This document shows, one piece after another, positions 16,655 through 25,137 of a DNA stretch of 64,000 bases. The notes beneath the pieces were generated by a model. That model was not told the origin of the DNA, did no database searches, and was given only the letters and a program-made list of their open reading frames with translations. Location: NCBI RefSeq assembly GCF_008692605.1, contig NZ_LFCT01000016.1, forward strand, positions 1 through 64,000, read 5' to 3'. This DNA comes from Sphingobium estronivorans (GTDB lineage Bacteria > Pseudomonadota > Alphaproteobacteria > Sphingomonadales > Sphingomonadaceae). The translations under genes were made by a program, and so were the position numbers. Each line of letters starts with the position of its first letter. The first letter of the stretch is position 1.

Positions 16655-18799
16655 TCAGGCAACATCGCGCGGCAGGTGCGGCGGCGAAGCCGGCAGAACC
16701 GCCGGGCCTTCCACCGCCGGACGCGGCATCATGAACAGCGTGTCGGCGCTTTCCGCCGCGAGCCGCCGCAGGATTTCCGCCCAGCGCGAACTGGCCGAGG
16801 CCGCGACCATCTCATGGGTCAGCCGCACCAGCTCATCCGCATCGCCCGCTGCGATCAGCCGGGCAAGCTGGCCGAAGCCTTCCACCAGCATCTCCAGCGG
16901 AATGGGCGAGGGCATGGCTTCGAAAATGCCGGGAATGGCGCTTTCGATCTTGTCCTCCGACGTGTCGAACAGTTCCTCGAACAGCTTTTCGCCGGGGCGC
17001 AGGCCGATGAACTTGATCGGCACGTCAATGTCCGGGCGCAGCCCCGCCATGCGGATGACACGGCGGGCGATCTCCACGATCTTCACCGGCTCGCCCATGT
17101 CGAGGACGAAGATGGTGCCGCGCTCCGAATCCGTTTCCAGCGCGCGGGCGCTGCTCTGGAGGATCAGCAGCACCGCCTCCTGCACCGTCATGAAGAAGCG
17201 TTCGATGTCGGGATGGGTGACGGTCAGCGGCTTGCCGGTGGCGAGCTGATGCTGGAACAGCGGGATCAAGGAGCCGCTCGACCCCAGCACATTGCCGAAT
17301 CGCACCGTCAGGAAGCGGGGGCTGTCGGGATCGCAACTGCCGATCAGGTCGAGCGCCTGACAGTAAAGCTCCCCCAGCCGCTTGGTCGCGCCCATCAGGC
17401 CGACGGGGTTCACCGCCTTGTCGGTCGACACCTGAATCATGGCGCGGGCTTCGAATTCGCAGACCGCGTCCGCGACATTGCGCGTGCCCAGCACATTGGT
17501 GTGCACCCCGGCGCAGGGATTGGCCTCCACCATCGGCACATGCTTCAATGCGGCGGCGTGGAACACGATTTCCGGCCGTCGCCGTTCGAACACCTGCCAT
17601 AGCGCGGGGCGCTGGCGGATCGAGCAGAGTTCGGCATGGAAGCGGACATGGGGGAATTTCTCCCGCGCCTCCATCTCGATGGCGTAGAGATTATATTCGC
17701 TGTGGTCGAGCAGCACGATCTCCACCGGGGCATAATGGGCAAGCTGGCGCACCAGTTCGCCGCCGATCGTGCCCCCCGCCCCCGTCACCATGATCCGCGC
17801 GCCGGTGACGACCCGCTCCAGATAGCTGTGCTGCACGGTGATTTCCGGCCGCCCCAGAAGTTCCGCGAGCGGCATCTTCTCAATGGCCATGCGCTCGCCG
17901 TTCAATGGCTGAGCGCTGGTCCAGGGATTGCGGAAACGCGAAACGACCAGATTTTCCTGCTCGGCCAGGCTCGCGATGCGCAATATCTGCTGCCGGTCGA
18001 GTCGCTCGCTGCTTTCCTGCACGACCAGACTGACCGGACGTTTGCCCGCCCGGTCGAGATCGGCCACGATCTGCGGCAGCATTTCAGGCGACCCCAATAT
18101 CGGCAGGCCACCCAGATTCAGCCGCCGCTCATGCCCGTCGAAGGAGATGACGCCGACAATCTCCAGTCCCGACGCATCGGTGGGGACCAGATCCGCCATC
18201 ACCCGCGCCCAGTCCAGTTCGCCCAGCAACAGGATGCGCCGCCGCGCCTGCGCGGTCCGGCGCAGGCGGGCGGAGCGGAGATGCCTGAACAATTCCCGCC
18301 GGATCGCCCGCGCCGCCAGCAGCAGCGCGACGGTCAACGGCACATCGACGGTCAGGAAGATCGTCATCACCCCGCGCATCATCTTCTGCGGCGCGATCAG
18401 GCCCGCCGTGATCATCCAGAGCAGCCAGCCGCTGGCCAACAGGCTGATCGCCAGCGACAGCGCATCGCCGATCGACACGAAGCGCCAGCTCTGACGATAG
18501 GTGCCGATGGCGAACAGCGCCGCCAGGTTGACCCCGACGAACATCGCCATGAACCAGGGGTCGTACAGGGTATGCGGCATGGCGAGGTCGGACAGGATCA
18601 GCCGCGACAGCGCGAAGCTGCCCAGCATGATGAGGGCGTCCAGCATCAGCACGGTGGCGAGCCGAATGACCCAGAAGCGCGTCGGGCGCCGCATCGCGAA
18701 GGCGCGTCCCATGGCCTCCAGCCGCAACAGCAGGGGCACGCGCGGCGCATCCGCGGCGATCTGCGTTCCGTCCTGACCGGCTGGCGCGAGGTTCGGCAT
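16655..18799 (-). CDS. Membrane-bound nucleotide-sugar 4,6-dehydratase (WbpM/PglF/CapD family)
   Basis: The protein is 714 aa from the ATG at 18799, chosen for the GGAGA site seven bases upstream; the longer in-frame reading to 18985 is unlikely. About four transmembrane helices (residues ~40-160: VLMLDALIMLGSFALSRLI, FMAMFVGVNLAALFAIGTY, LLASGWLLWMITAGLIA and one more) precede a CoA-binding-like domain and the SDR domain with VTGAGGTIGGELVRQLA. The catalytic region reads STDKAVNPVGLMGATKR: Met replaces the usual Tyr of YxxxK, the known variant of this family. It converts UDP-GlcNAc or a relative to the 4-keto-6-deoxy sugar. It leads the minus-strand operon with the aminotransferase and second sulfotransferase. 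Confidence 0.9.
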   Translation of the reverse strand: MPNLAPAGQDGTQIAADAPRVPLLLRLEAMGRAFAMRRPTRFWVIRLATVLMLDALIMLGSFALSRLILSDLAMPHTLYDPWFMAMFVGVNLAALFAIGTYRQSWRFVSIGDALSLAISLLASGWLLWMITAGLIAPQKMMRGVMTIFLTVDVPLTVALLLAARAIRRELFRHLRSARLRRTAQARRRILLLGELDWARVMADLVPTDASGLEIVGVISFDGHERRLNLGGLPILGSPEMLPQIVADLDRAGKRPVSLVVQESSERLDRQQILRIASLAEQENLVVSRFRNPWTSAQPLNGERMAIEKMPLAELLGRPEITVQHSYLERVVTGARIMVTGAGGTIGGELVRQLAHYAPVEIVLLDHSEYNLYAIEMEAREKFPHVRFHAELCSIRQRPALWQVFERRRPEIVFHAAALKHVPMVEANPCAGVHTNVLGTRNVADAVCEFEARAMIQVSTDKAVNPVGLMGATKRLGELYCQALDLIGSCDPDSPRFLTVRFGNVLGSSGSLIPLFQHQLATGKPLTVTHPDIERFFMTVQEAVLLILQSSARALETDSERGTIFVLDMGEPVKIVEIARRVIRMAGLRPDIDVPIKFIGLRPGEKLFEELFDTSEDKIESAIPGIFEAMPSPIPLEMLVEGFGQLARLIAAGDADELVRLTHEMVAASASSRWAEILRRLAAESADTLFMMPRPAVEGPAVLPASPPHLPRDVA

Positions 18800-19113
18800 C
18801 CCGATATCTCCAATCCCTGGTCCGGCGGAAAGCGGGGGGAAGCCAACCGCCGGTGATCGGAAAACTATCGAAACAGGCTGTTTTTCGTAATCGGTCGAGC
18901 GGACACTATCCTTTATCCCACCGGCAGCCCGACGGAGCGGATCCTTTATCATATGGGCTATATGCGTGGCCCAAGCTCGCCCCATGGCGACGGCATTGCG
19001 GCGCGGAGGGGGAGCATCCTTGCCTCAAAGGGGTAATCTACCGATGCGCCGCCAAGCCGTGGCGCGGCCTGTGATACCCCTCGGTGCAGGCGGCCAAGGG
19101 AGGCATATGGGCC
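18800..19113. other. Divergent promoter region
   Basis: About 314 bases between the minus-strand dehydratase gene and the plus-strand glycosyltransferase gene. It must carry both promoters. Part of it is AT-richer than its surroundings (about 18850-18960, e.g. CTATCGAAACAGGCTG, TCCTTTATCATATGGGC). I could not identify a regulator site, and the frames that cross it look like non-native extensions. Confidence 0.5.
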
Positions 19114-20298
19114 ATGAAAGTCGTGATCCTGTCCAGCCTGTCCTGGTCACTCATCAATTTCCGGGGCGCGCTGATCGCGCGGATGGTGAGCGAAGGTCAT
19201 GAGGTCGTCGCCTGCGCCCCCGATGAGGAGCCGGAGGTGCTGGCGCGGCTCGCGGACATGGGCGTGCGCTTCCGCCGGACGCCCATGGCGCGAGCCGGCA
19301 CCAATCCGCTGCACGATGTCCGCACGCTCTTCCATTATATCCGGCTGATGCGGGCGGAGCGGCCCGATGTCGTGGTCGCCTACACGCAAAAGCCGATCAT
19401 TTATGGCGGCATGGCCGCACGGCTGGTCGGCGCGCGCTATTTCGCGATCATGAGCGGGCTTGGCTATGTCTTCAGCGAGGAGGCGGAGGACCGCCGCTGG
19501 CTGCGGTCCGTGGTCTCGCGGCTGTACCGGGTCGGCGTGAAGCGGGCGGGCTGCATCTTCGTCTTCAACAGCGACGATCGTCGGGTGATGAGGGACAGCG
19601 GCATCGTTTCGCCCGGCCAGCGGGTGATGCAGGTGCCGGGTTCCGGCATTGACGTGCGCCATTTCGCCGGACAAGCCCTGCCGGAGGGGCCTTTCACCTT
19701 CCTGATGATGGGCCGCCTGATGCGCGACAAGGGGGTGGGCGAATATGTCGAGGCGGCGCGGATCATAAGGGCGAGGCGGCCCGATGTGCGCTTCCTGCTG
19801 CTGACCCGGCCGGAAACGGAAAATCCAACGGGCTACACCACCGCCGACCTGCAATTGTGGCGCGAGGCCGGGCTGATCGAATTCCTGCCCGAAACGCGCG
19901 ACGTGCGTCCCTTCATCGCGTCGGCCCATGTCTTCGTGCTGCCGTCCTTCTATCGCGAGGGATTGCCGCGTACGATCTTGGAGGCGCTGGCGACGGGGCG
20001 TCCCGTCATCACCACCAACATGCCCGGTTGCCGGGAGCCGATAGAGGAAGGCGTGAACGGCCTGCTGGTGCCGCCGCGCGACGGCCCGGCACTGGCGGCC
20101 GCCATGGAGATGCTGATCGCGGACCCGGCGCGGGTCGCGACCATGGCCAGGGCCGCGCGGCAAACGGCCGTCGACATCTATGATGTCGACAAGGTGAATG
20201 CGATGCTGCTGGATGTCATGCAGTTGCAGGCGGCCACGCCTTCGGCCGTGCCGCCGGCAGCGACGCAGCCCGCTTTGCTGATGCCGGAAAGCGCATGA
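19114..20298 (+). CDS. GT4-family glycosyltransferase
   Basis: The protein is 394 aa from the ATG at 19114 (GGGAGG upstream; MKVVILSSLSWSLINFRGAL is a typical start). The N-terminal half resembles the Glyco_trans_4_2 domain (VVAYTQKPIIYGGMAARLVG, ISGLGYVF-like ISG/MSGLGYVF). The C-terminal half has FLMMGRLMRDKGVGEYVEAA and YREGLPRTILEALATGRPVI. Members with this N-terminal pattern usually act early, adding N-acetyl-galactosamine or a related sugar right after the initiating phosphosugar. It overlaps the initiating transferase gene by ATGA, which supports that order. Confidence 0.9.
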   Translation: MKVVILSSLSWSLINFRGALIARMVSEGHEVVACAPDEEPEVLARLADMGVRFRRTPMARAGTNPLHDVRTLFHYIRLMRAERPDVVVAYTQKPIIYGGMAARLVGARYFAIMSGLGYVFSEEAEDRRWLRSVVSRLYRVGVKRAGCIFVFNSDDRRVMRDSGIVSPGQRVMQVPGSGIDVRHFAGQALPEGPFTFLMMGRLMRDKGVGEYVEAARIIRARRPDVRFLLLTRPETENPTGYTTADLQLWREAGLIEFLPETRDVRPFIASAHVFVLPSFYREGLPRTILEALATGRPVITTNMPGCREPIEEGVNGLLVPPRDGPALAAAMEMLIADPARVATMARAARQTAVDIYDVDKVNAMLLDVMQLQAATPSAVPPAATQPALLMPESA

Positions 20299-20891
20299 GG
20301 GGCTGGTTGAGACCTGCGGGGCTGCTGGCGCTGGCGCTGTTCGGGCTGCTGGCGCCTTTGTTGCTCCTGCTGGCGGCGCTGGTGCTGTCCGATCTGGGGC
20401 GGCCGGTGCTGTTCCGTCAGCGGCGCAGCGGACGCGACGGGCGGGTTTTCGAAATGATGAAGTTCCGCACCATGCGCCACGCCGTCGATGCGCAGGGCCT
20501 GCCGTTGCCCGATTCGCAGCGGGTGACGGCGATGGGCCGGTTCCTGCGCCGGTCGCGGCTGGATGAATTGCCCGAACTGCTCAACATCGTGCGAGGCGAC
20601 ATGGCTTTCGTCGGGCCGCGCCCATTATTGCCCGAAACCATCGGCATGATGCGGGAGGAAGGGCGATTGCGCGGCGCGGTGCGGCCTGGCCTCACCGGGC
20701 TGGCGCAGGTCAGCGGCAACACGCTGCTGACCGTCGAGGAAAAGCTGCGCTTCGACCTTTGGTATGTGCGCAACCGGAGCATGCGGCTGGATGCGTGGAT
20801 CGTCGCCCGCACGCTGCTGGTCGTGATCGGCGGCGAAAAGAGGATCAACTGGCATGTCGATGAAGCGCGCCCTCCTCATCGGGGCGGTTGA
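20295..20891 (+). CDS. Initiating phosphoglycosyltransferase (PglC/WcaJ catalytic core)
   Basis: The protein is 198 aa, the short monotopic form. It has one N-terminal hydrophobic segment (LLALALFGLLAPLLLLLAAL), then FRQRRSGRDGRVFEMMKFRT, and the catalytic RLDELPELLNIVRGDMAFVG with the Asp-Glu dyad, followed by GPRPLLPE and RPGLTGLAQVSG. The enzyme moves a phosphosugar from its nucleotide carrier to undecaprenyl phosphate at the inner membrane, the committing step of repeat-unit assembly. The small size and LTVEEKLRFDLWYVRNRS suggest a PglC-like enzyme using a diamino- or N-acetyl sugar. It overlaps the following formyltransferase gene by 38 bases. Confidence 0.92.
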   Translation: MRGWLRPAGLLALALFGLLAPLLLLLAALVLSDLGRPVLFRQRRSGRDGRVFEMMKFRTMRHAVDAQGLPLPDSQRVTAMGRFLRRSRLDELPELLNIVRGDMAFVGPRPLLPETIGMMREEGRLRGAVRPGLTGLAQVSGNTLLTVEEKLRFDLWYVRNRSMRLDAWIVARTLLVVIGGEKRINWHVDEARPPHRGG

Positions 20892-21768
20892 AACCACCCG
20901 CATCGCGTTCGATGCGATCATCCGGCATCCGGGCTGGGAAGTCGCCGCCGTCGTCACGCTCGACCCGGCACTGGCCGGGCGGCATTCGGATTTCGTCGAT
21001 CTGGCACCGGCGGCGCGGGACCGGGGCTGCCCGGTCATCCATGTCGACAATATCAACCGGGAAGAAGCGCTGGCCGCCCTGCGCGGCGCCGGTGCCGACA
21101 TGGCGTTCGTCATGGGCTGGTCGCAAATTTGCGGGGCCGCCTTCCGCGATCTCTTTCCGGATCGGGTGGTCGGCTATCATCCCGCCGCCCTGCCCCGGCT
21201 GCGCGGCCGGGCGGCCATTCCCTGGACGATATTGCAACAAGAGCCGATCACCGCCGGAACGCTGTTCTGGATCGACGCGGGCACGGACACGGGCGCAATA
21301 CTGGACCAGCAATATTTCCATGTCGCGCCGCTGGAAACGGCGGCCTCGCTCTATGCCAAGCATATGGAGGCGCTGGCGGTCATGCTCGACCGGTCGCTGG
21401 AGCGGCTGGCGGCGGGGGACGAGCCGCGCAGGATGCAGGATGAAAGCTGCGCGACCTGGGCGGCGCGGCGGACGCCCGCCGACGGCCGGATCGACTGGCG
21501 CCAGCCTGCCGAGGATGTCCTGCGGCTGATCCGCGCGGCGGGTCATCCCTATCCCGGCGCGTTCACGCGGATGAACGGCGCGGACCTTCAGATCTGGGCT
21601 GCGGCGCTGTCGGACATAGGCAGACGGCACGCCGCTCGGCCTGGTCAGGTCATCCTGCGCACGGCGGAGAGCTTCACCGTGATGTGCGGCCACGACAGCG
21701 CGCTGACCGTCAGCCAGTGGAGCGGCGCCGACAAGCCGCCCCGGCTTCACATCGCATTGGGGGAATAG
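20854..21768 (+). CDS. Formyltransferase-family protein, probable sugar N-formyltransferase
   Basis: The protein is 304 aa (an ATG two codons later is an alternative start). The N-terminal Rossmann-type formyl_trans_N domain has VVGYHPAALPRLRGRAAIPW, with the catalytic His, and DAGTDTGAILDQ, with the catalytic Asp. The C-terminal domain contains DGRIDWRQPAEDVLRLIRAA, as in methionyl-tRNA and sugar formyltransferases. The Asn normally two residues before the His is Gly here (VGYH). The family uses N10-formyltetrahydrofolate. With a PIG-L deacetylase next door, the likely job is deacetylation of an N-acetyl sugar followed by N-formylation; this is inference. Confidence 0.75.
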   Translation: MSMKRALLIGAVETTRIAFDAIIRHPGWEVAAVVTLDPALAGRHSDFVDLAPAARDRGCPVIHVDNINREEALAALRGAGADMAFVMGWSQICGAAFRDLFPDRVVGYHPAALPRLRGRAAIPWTILQQEPITAGTLFWIDAGTDTGAILDQQYFHVAPLETAASLYAKHMEALAVMLDRSLERLAAGDEPRRMQDESCATWAARRTPADGRIDWRQPAEDVLRLIRAAGHPYPGAFTRMNGADLQIWAAALSDIGRRHAARPGQVILRTAESFTVMCGHDSALTVSQWSGADKPPRLHIALGE

Positions 21769-21771
21769 CCC

Positions 21772-22455
21772 ATGACATCGCCTTTCAACGCACGCCGCGT
21801 CGCCGTGGTGGCGCCCCATGCCGATGACGAGATATTGGGCTGCGGCGGCACCATGGCGCGCGCCGCGGCGGCCGGTGCGCAAGTGCATGTCGTCGTCGTC
21901 ACGCGTGGACAGCCGCCCCTGTTCGACGAAGAACTGGTGCAAGTCATCAGGAAGGAAACCTTGCATGCGCATGAAATGATCGGGGTCGCGGAGACGCATT
22001 TTCTGGATTTCCCCGCCGCCGGGCTCGATCAGGTCAAGTCAAGCGACCTTAATCATGCGATTTCATCGGCGCTTTCACGGATCGAACCCGATCTTCTGCT
22101 GATTCCCTTTATCGGCGATATCCATCTGGACCATCAGGCCGTTTTCAACGCCGCCCTGGTCCATGCCCGCCCGCGCAGCGCCGCGGTGCCCGGCTGCGTG
22201 CTCGCCTATGAGACGCTGTCGGAAACCAACTGGCTGGCGCCCGGCATCACGCCGGCATTCATCCCCAATATGTTCGTCGACATCGGCGACACCATCGAGC
22301 GGAAGATTGCCGCCTTCCAGACTTTTGAGACCCAGGTGAAGCCGGCGCCGGACGAGCGGTCGATCGAGGCCATTCGCGCGCTTGCCACGCTAAGAGGCGC
22401 AACCGTCCATCGCCGTGCCGCCGAAGCCTTTGTAGTTATACGCCAAATTATATAA
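21772..22455 (+). CDS. PIG-L family N-deacetylase
   Basis: The protein is 227 aa. The zinc motif of the family is near the N-terminus as VVAPHADDEILGCGGTM (usual PHPDDE; here PHADDE), followed by VHVVVVTRGQP and the later metal ligand in FIGDIHLDHQAVFNAAL (HxDH). These LmbE/PIG-L enzymes remove N-acetyl groups from sugars such as GlcNAc. The gene starts three bases after the formyltransferase stop, so the two are co-translated, and their pairing points to an N-acyl exchange on one sugar of the repeat unit. There is no signal peptide, so it acts on a cytoplasmic precursor or lipid-linked intermediate. Confidence 0.88.
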   Translation: MTSPFNARRVAVVAPHADDEILGCGGTMARAAAAGAQVHVVVVTRGQPPLFDEELVQVIRKETLHAHEMIGVAETHFLDFPAAGLDQVKSSDLNHAISSALSRIEPDLLLIPFIGDIHLDHQAVFNAALVHARPRSAAVPGCVLAYETLSETNWLAPGITPAFIPNMFVDIGDTIERKIAAFQTFETQVKPAPDERSIEAIRALATLRGATVHRRAAEAFVVIRQII

Positions 22456-22798
22456 TCTGGATTAAAGATGCCGGCGAATCATCCAAAATGGATTTGGGGG
22501 TTCACCACCCGGTTTACACCGTTCGCGATACTACCAAAGTAGTAAGATTATTTGCCGCATATGCAGCATTGTTAATATATCGCCAAAAAAAATATGCAGA
22601 TTAACAATGCGTTAATGGGATATTTCGCTACCCCCAAATTTCTCATGTACAATCGGGGACTCCGACGGCAGAAATATGGTACTGATAAGTGGTTGAAACA
22701 AAAAGAAAGGGTCGCACTACAGGCATTTTATTACTGGTCTTCTACTTACCGTTTGGGGCCTGCTTACGGGGTAGAGGAGATCATGAGGGGACCACCCA
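22456..22798. other. AT-rich regulatory region upstream of the LuxR-type regulator
   Basis: About 343 bases, markedly AT-rich compared with the flanking genes (for example ATTGTTAATATATCGCC around 22568). It contains the perfect palindrome listed separately at 22529-22544. An 80-codon frame starting at 22594 overlaps the regulator gene and has no ribosome site; I do not regard it as a gene. The region most likely holds the regulator's promoter and operator and perhaps signals acting on the wider locus. Confidence 0.55.
22529..22544. promoter_or_regulatory. Perfect palindrome, candidate operator
   Basis: TACTAC-CAAA-GTAGTA: two perfect 6-bp arms around a 4-base spacer, 255 bases upstream of the LuxR-type regulator start, in an AT-rich region. 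The size and symmetry suit a dimeric LuxR/FixJ-type HTH; binding by the adjacent regulator (autoregulation) is inference. Confidence 0.5.
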
Positions 22799-23551
22799 AT
22801 GTCTTACCCAGTCAATGTGCGTCTGTTGTGCGGTAATGCCATCGTTCGAGAGGGGTTGAGCCGAATATTGATGGAGCGGGATTTCCGCGTCACGCAATTC
22901 CCCAACATAACGACCGCCCTTCAACAGGTTGAAGTGCCGGAAGAAGATACCGGTCCTTCATTGCTGTTGATCGATGACGGAACCGAAACGATGGACGTCG
23001 AAACATTATCGGTTCTGCAGAAGCGTTTCCCCTGTTCCTATCTCGTTCTGTTATCCGACAGATTCGATTTCCAGATCATGCTCAAGGCGTTCAAGCTGGG
23101 CGCGCTGGGTTATATCATCAAGGAAATTTCCTGCGACCGGCTGGTGGCGACGCTGCGGCTGGTGGCGATGGGGGAACGGGTGCTGCCGCCCCAGTTGGCG
23201 GACGAGCTGCAATCGCGGCCCAGCCTGACCGATGCGCTGGAGGTGGAACGGCCAGTGGATGCCGCCTGCCTGTCCGACCGGGAACTGGAAATCCTGCGCT
23301 GGCTCATCATGGGGTGCCCGAACAAGGTCATTTCCAAGCGGATGGACATCAGCGAAGCCACGGTGAAGGTCCATGTCAAGGCGGTGCTGCGCAAGCTGCG
23401 CGTCAAGAACCGGACCCAGGCGGCGATCTGGGCTGCCAATCACGGGATGCGCGGACGCGTGACCGAGGTCGAACCGGAACTGCCCGCCAGCCTTCCCCAT
23501 CCGGCGCAACTGCCGGCCCTGGAACTGGCTGGAATAGCAAGCCGCGTCTAG
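22799..23551 (+). CDS. LuxR/FixJ-type response regulator with atypical receiver
   Basis: The protein is 250 aa. The N-terminal ~125 residues have the receiver fold (VRLLCGNAIVREGLSRILME; SLLLIDDGTETMD; LLSDRFDFQIMLKAFKLGAL; GYIIKEIS with the conserved Lys). The acidic pair that binds Mg2+ next to the first strand is absent (LLCGN instead of a DD pair), so phosphorylation may be impaired. The C-terminal HTH is canonical: LSDRELEILRWLIMGCPNKV, then ISEATVKVHVKAVLRKL. It lies between the assembly genes and the flippase, with no histidine kinase nearby. It likely regulates the exopolysaccharide genes, possibly through the palindrome at 22529. A ~35-residue Pro-rich tail is unusual. Confidence 0.85.
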   Translation: MSYPVNVRLLCGNAIVREGLSRILMERDFRVTQFPNITTALQQVEVPEEDTGPSLLLIDDGTETMDVETLSVLQKRFPCSYLVLLSDRFDFQIMLKAFKLGALGYIIKEISCDRLVATLRLVAMGERVLPPQLADELQSRPSLTDALEVERPVDAACLSDRELEILRWLIMGCPNKVISKRMDISEATVKVHVKAVLRKLRVKNRTQAAIWAANHGMRGRVTEVEPELPASLPHPAQLPALELAGIASRV

Positions 23552-23677
23552 AGCGTCGCGCGCCGAAGCGAGAACGGCTTTTGCGCGGGAACGATGCGAC
23601 CACAAAGAACCAGAGCACGGGATCTGCGTCCGACTGAGCCTGTGCCCTGATCTTTACGACCCCAAGGGGGGATCGTC

Positions 23678-25060
23678 ATGAACTTTGGAATCAAGGGCGT
23701 GCTGACCGCACGCGCCTTGCCCATGCTGCGCAGCCGGTTCGGGGATGTCCTGGTCAAGGGAACCCGGGGCCGGCTGATCGCGGTGGGGCATTTGCTGTCC
23801 GGCAATTTCCTGAACGCGCTCATCATGCTGGTCAGCGTGGCGATGGCGGCCCGTTCGCTGGGACCGGCCACCTATGGCGTCATGGTACTCGTTCTGTCCT
23901 ATAATCGCGTGGTCGAGCGGATCCTGCGCTTCGAATCCTGGCAGCCGCTGATCCGCTTCGCCGTGCAGGAAGAAGCGCAGGGTTCGCCCCGGCGCATGCA
24001 GCGGCTCTATTGCTACGGCCTGATGCTGGACATCGGCGCGGCCGCGCTGGCGGCGTTCAGCGCGACCGGGCTGGCGTTGCTGTTCGGCCCGCTGTTCGGG
24101 CTGAAGCCGCTGCATGTGGAACTGGTGGCGATCTATTCGGTCGCGACGCTGTTCAACATCGCCGGCGTGCCGACCGCCGCCCTGCGCCTGTCTGGCCAGT
24201 TCAAGATGCTCGCCTATGCGCAGGTGGCGGGCAATGTGCTGCGCATCCTGCTGGCCTTCATCTGCATGGTGACGCATGCCGGGGTCGTCGGTTTCATGGT
24301 GGCATGGACGGCTTCCCAGGCGCTGGGATCGGTATTGGTCGTCTGGGTCGGCTTCCGTGCCCTACGGCAGATGGGCATCCCCAATCCGCTGCGCGCCCGG
24401 TTGAAGGGGCTGGTGCAGGATTTTCCCGGCTTCTTCGGCTTTGCCTGCTCGACCAACCTGTCGCTGACCCTGCGCGTCATCACCACGGAGGCGGACTCGC
24501 TGTTCGTCGGCGCGGTAGCGGGCAGTTCCGCGGCAGCGGTCTATTATCTCGCCAAGCGGATCGCCAAGGTTGCCACCCAAGTCGGGGCGCAGGTGCAGGC
24601 AGTGGTCTATCCCGACGTCGCCCGCATGTGGGCCAACGGCAATATCCGCAATTTCCGGGGCGCCACGCTGCAAGTGCAGGCGGCGCTCGCGGCAGTGGGG
24701 TTCGCCATGCTGGCGGGCGCCTGGATATTCGGCCCGCTGCTCATTCGCGTCGGGCCGGGCGAGGCCTATGCGGACACATATGTCTTGCTGCTGACCCAAT
24801 TGGTCGCGGTGATGCTGATGCTGCATGCCGCGCCCTCGCGATCGGCGATGCTGGCGATGAACCAGAGCTGGACGGTGCTGGCGATTTCCGGCTTCGGCAC
24901 GGCGCTGTTCGTGGCCGTCGCGGCCTATGCCGTGCCGCGCTACGGACCGATCGGCGGCAATATCGCCCATGTCATATTGGGCGTGGTGACGGCAGTGCTG
25001 CTGGACGTGAACTGGCTGCGCCGGGCGCGGGTCCGGCCGGTGGCGGCAGGCATCGGCTGA
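23678..25060 (+). CDS. Oligosaccharide flippase (Wzx-like, MVF/MATE superfamily)
   Basis: The protein is 460 aa, mostly hydrophobic, with about 12 predicted helices (for example GNFLNALIMLVSVAMAARSL, LVAVMLMLHAAPSRSAML, AISGFGTALFVAVAAYAV). The first helix is followed by LGPATYGVMVLVLSYNRVVE, the pattern of PST/Wzx flippases. It moves undecaprenyl-linked repeat units from the cytoplasmic to the periplasmic face of the inner membrane. It reads convergently toward the second LuxR-type gene, sharing the bidirectional terminator at 25081-25116. The ~125-base gap upstream could hold a promoter. Confidence 0.88.
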   Translation: MNFGIKGVLTARALPMLRSRFGDVLVKGTRGRLIAVGHLLSGNFLNALIMLVSVAMAARSLGPATYGVMVLVLSYNRVVERILRFESWQPLIRFAVQEEAQGSPRRMQRLYCYGLMLDIGAAALAAFSATGLALLFGPLFGLKPLHVELVAIYSVATLFNIAGVPTAALRLSGQFKMLAYAQVAGNVLRILLAFICMVTHAGVVGFMVAWTASQALGSVLVVWVGFRALRQMGIPNPLRARLKGLVQDFPGFFGFACSTNLSLTLRVITTEADSLFVGAVAGSSAAAVYYLAKRIAKVATQVGAQVQAVVYPDVARMWANGNIRNFRGATLQVQAALAAVGFAMLAGAWIFGPLLIRVGPGEAYADTYVLLLTQLVAVMLMLHAAPSRSAMLAMNQSWTVLAISGFGTALFVAVAAYAVPRYGPIGGNIAHVILGVVTAVLLDVNWLRRARVRPVAAGIG

Positions 25061-25080
25061 ACCGCAGACAGATCGACGAT

Positions 25081-25116
25081 AAAAAGGCTTCCAGGACACT
25101 TCCCGGAAGCCTTTTT
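25081..25116. terminator. Bidirectional intrinsic terminator
   Basis: AAAAAGGCTTCC and GGAAGCCTTTTT form a perfect 12-bp arm pair around a 12-base loop, with T-runs in both directions. It sits between the convergent flippase gene and the second LuxR-type regulator gene and should end both transcripts. Confidence 0.9.
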
Positions 25117-25137
25117 CATGGCCTGTAGGCCGGTCTC

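Noticed and set aside
22594-22836. Plus-strand open frame of 80 codons before the LuxR-type gene
   Set aside because: AT-rich sequence, no ribosome site, overlaps the regulator start. It looks like leader DNA.
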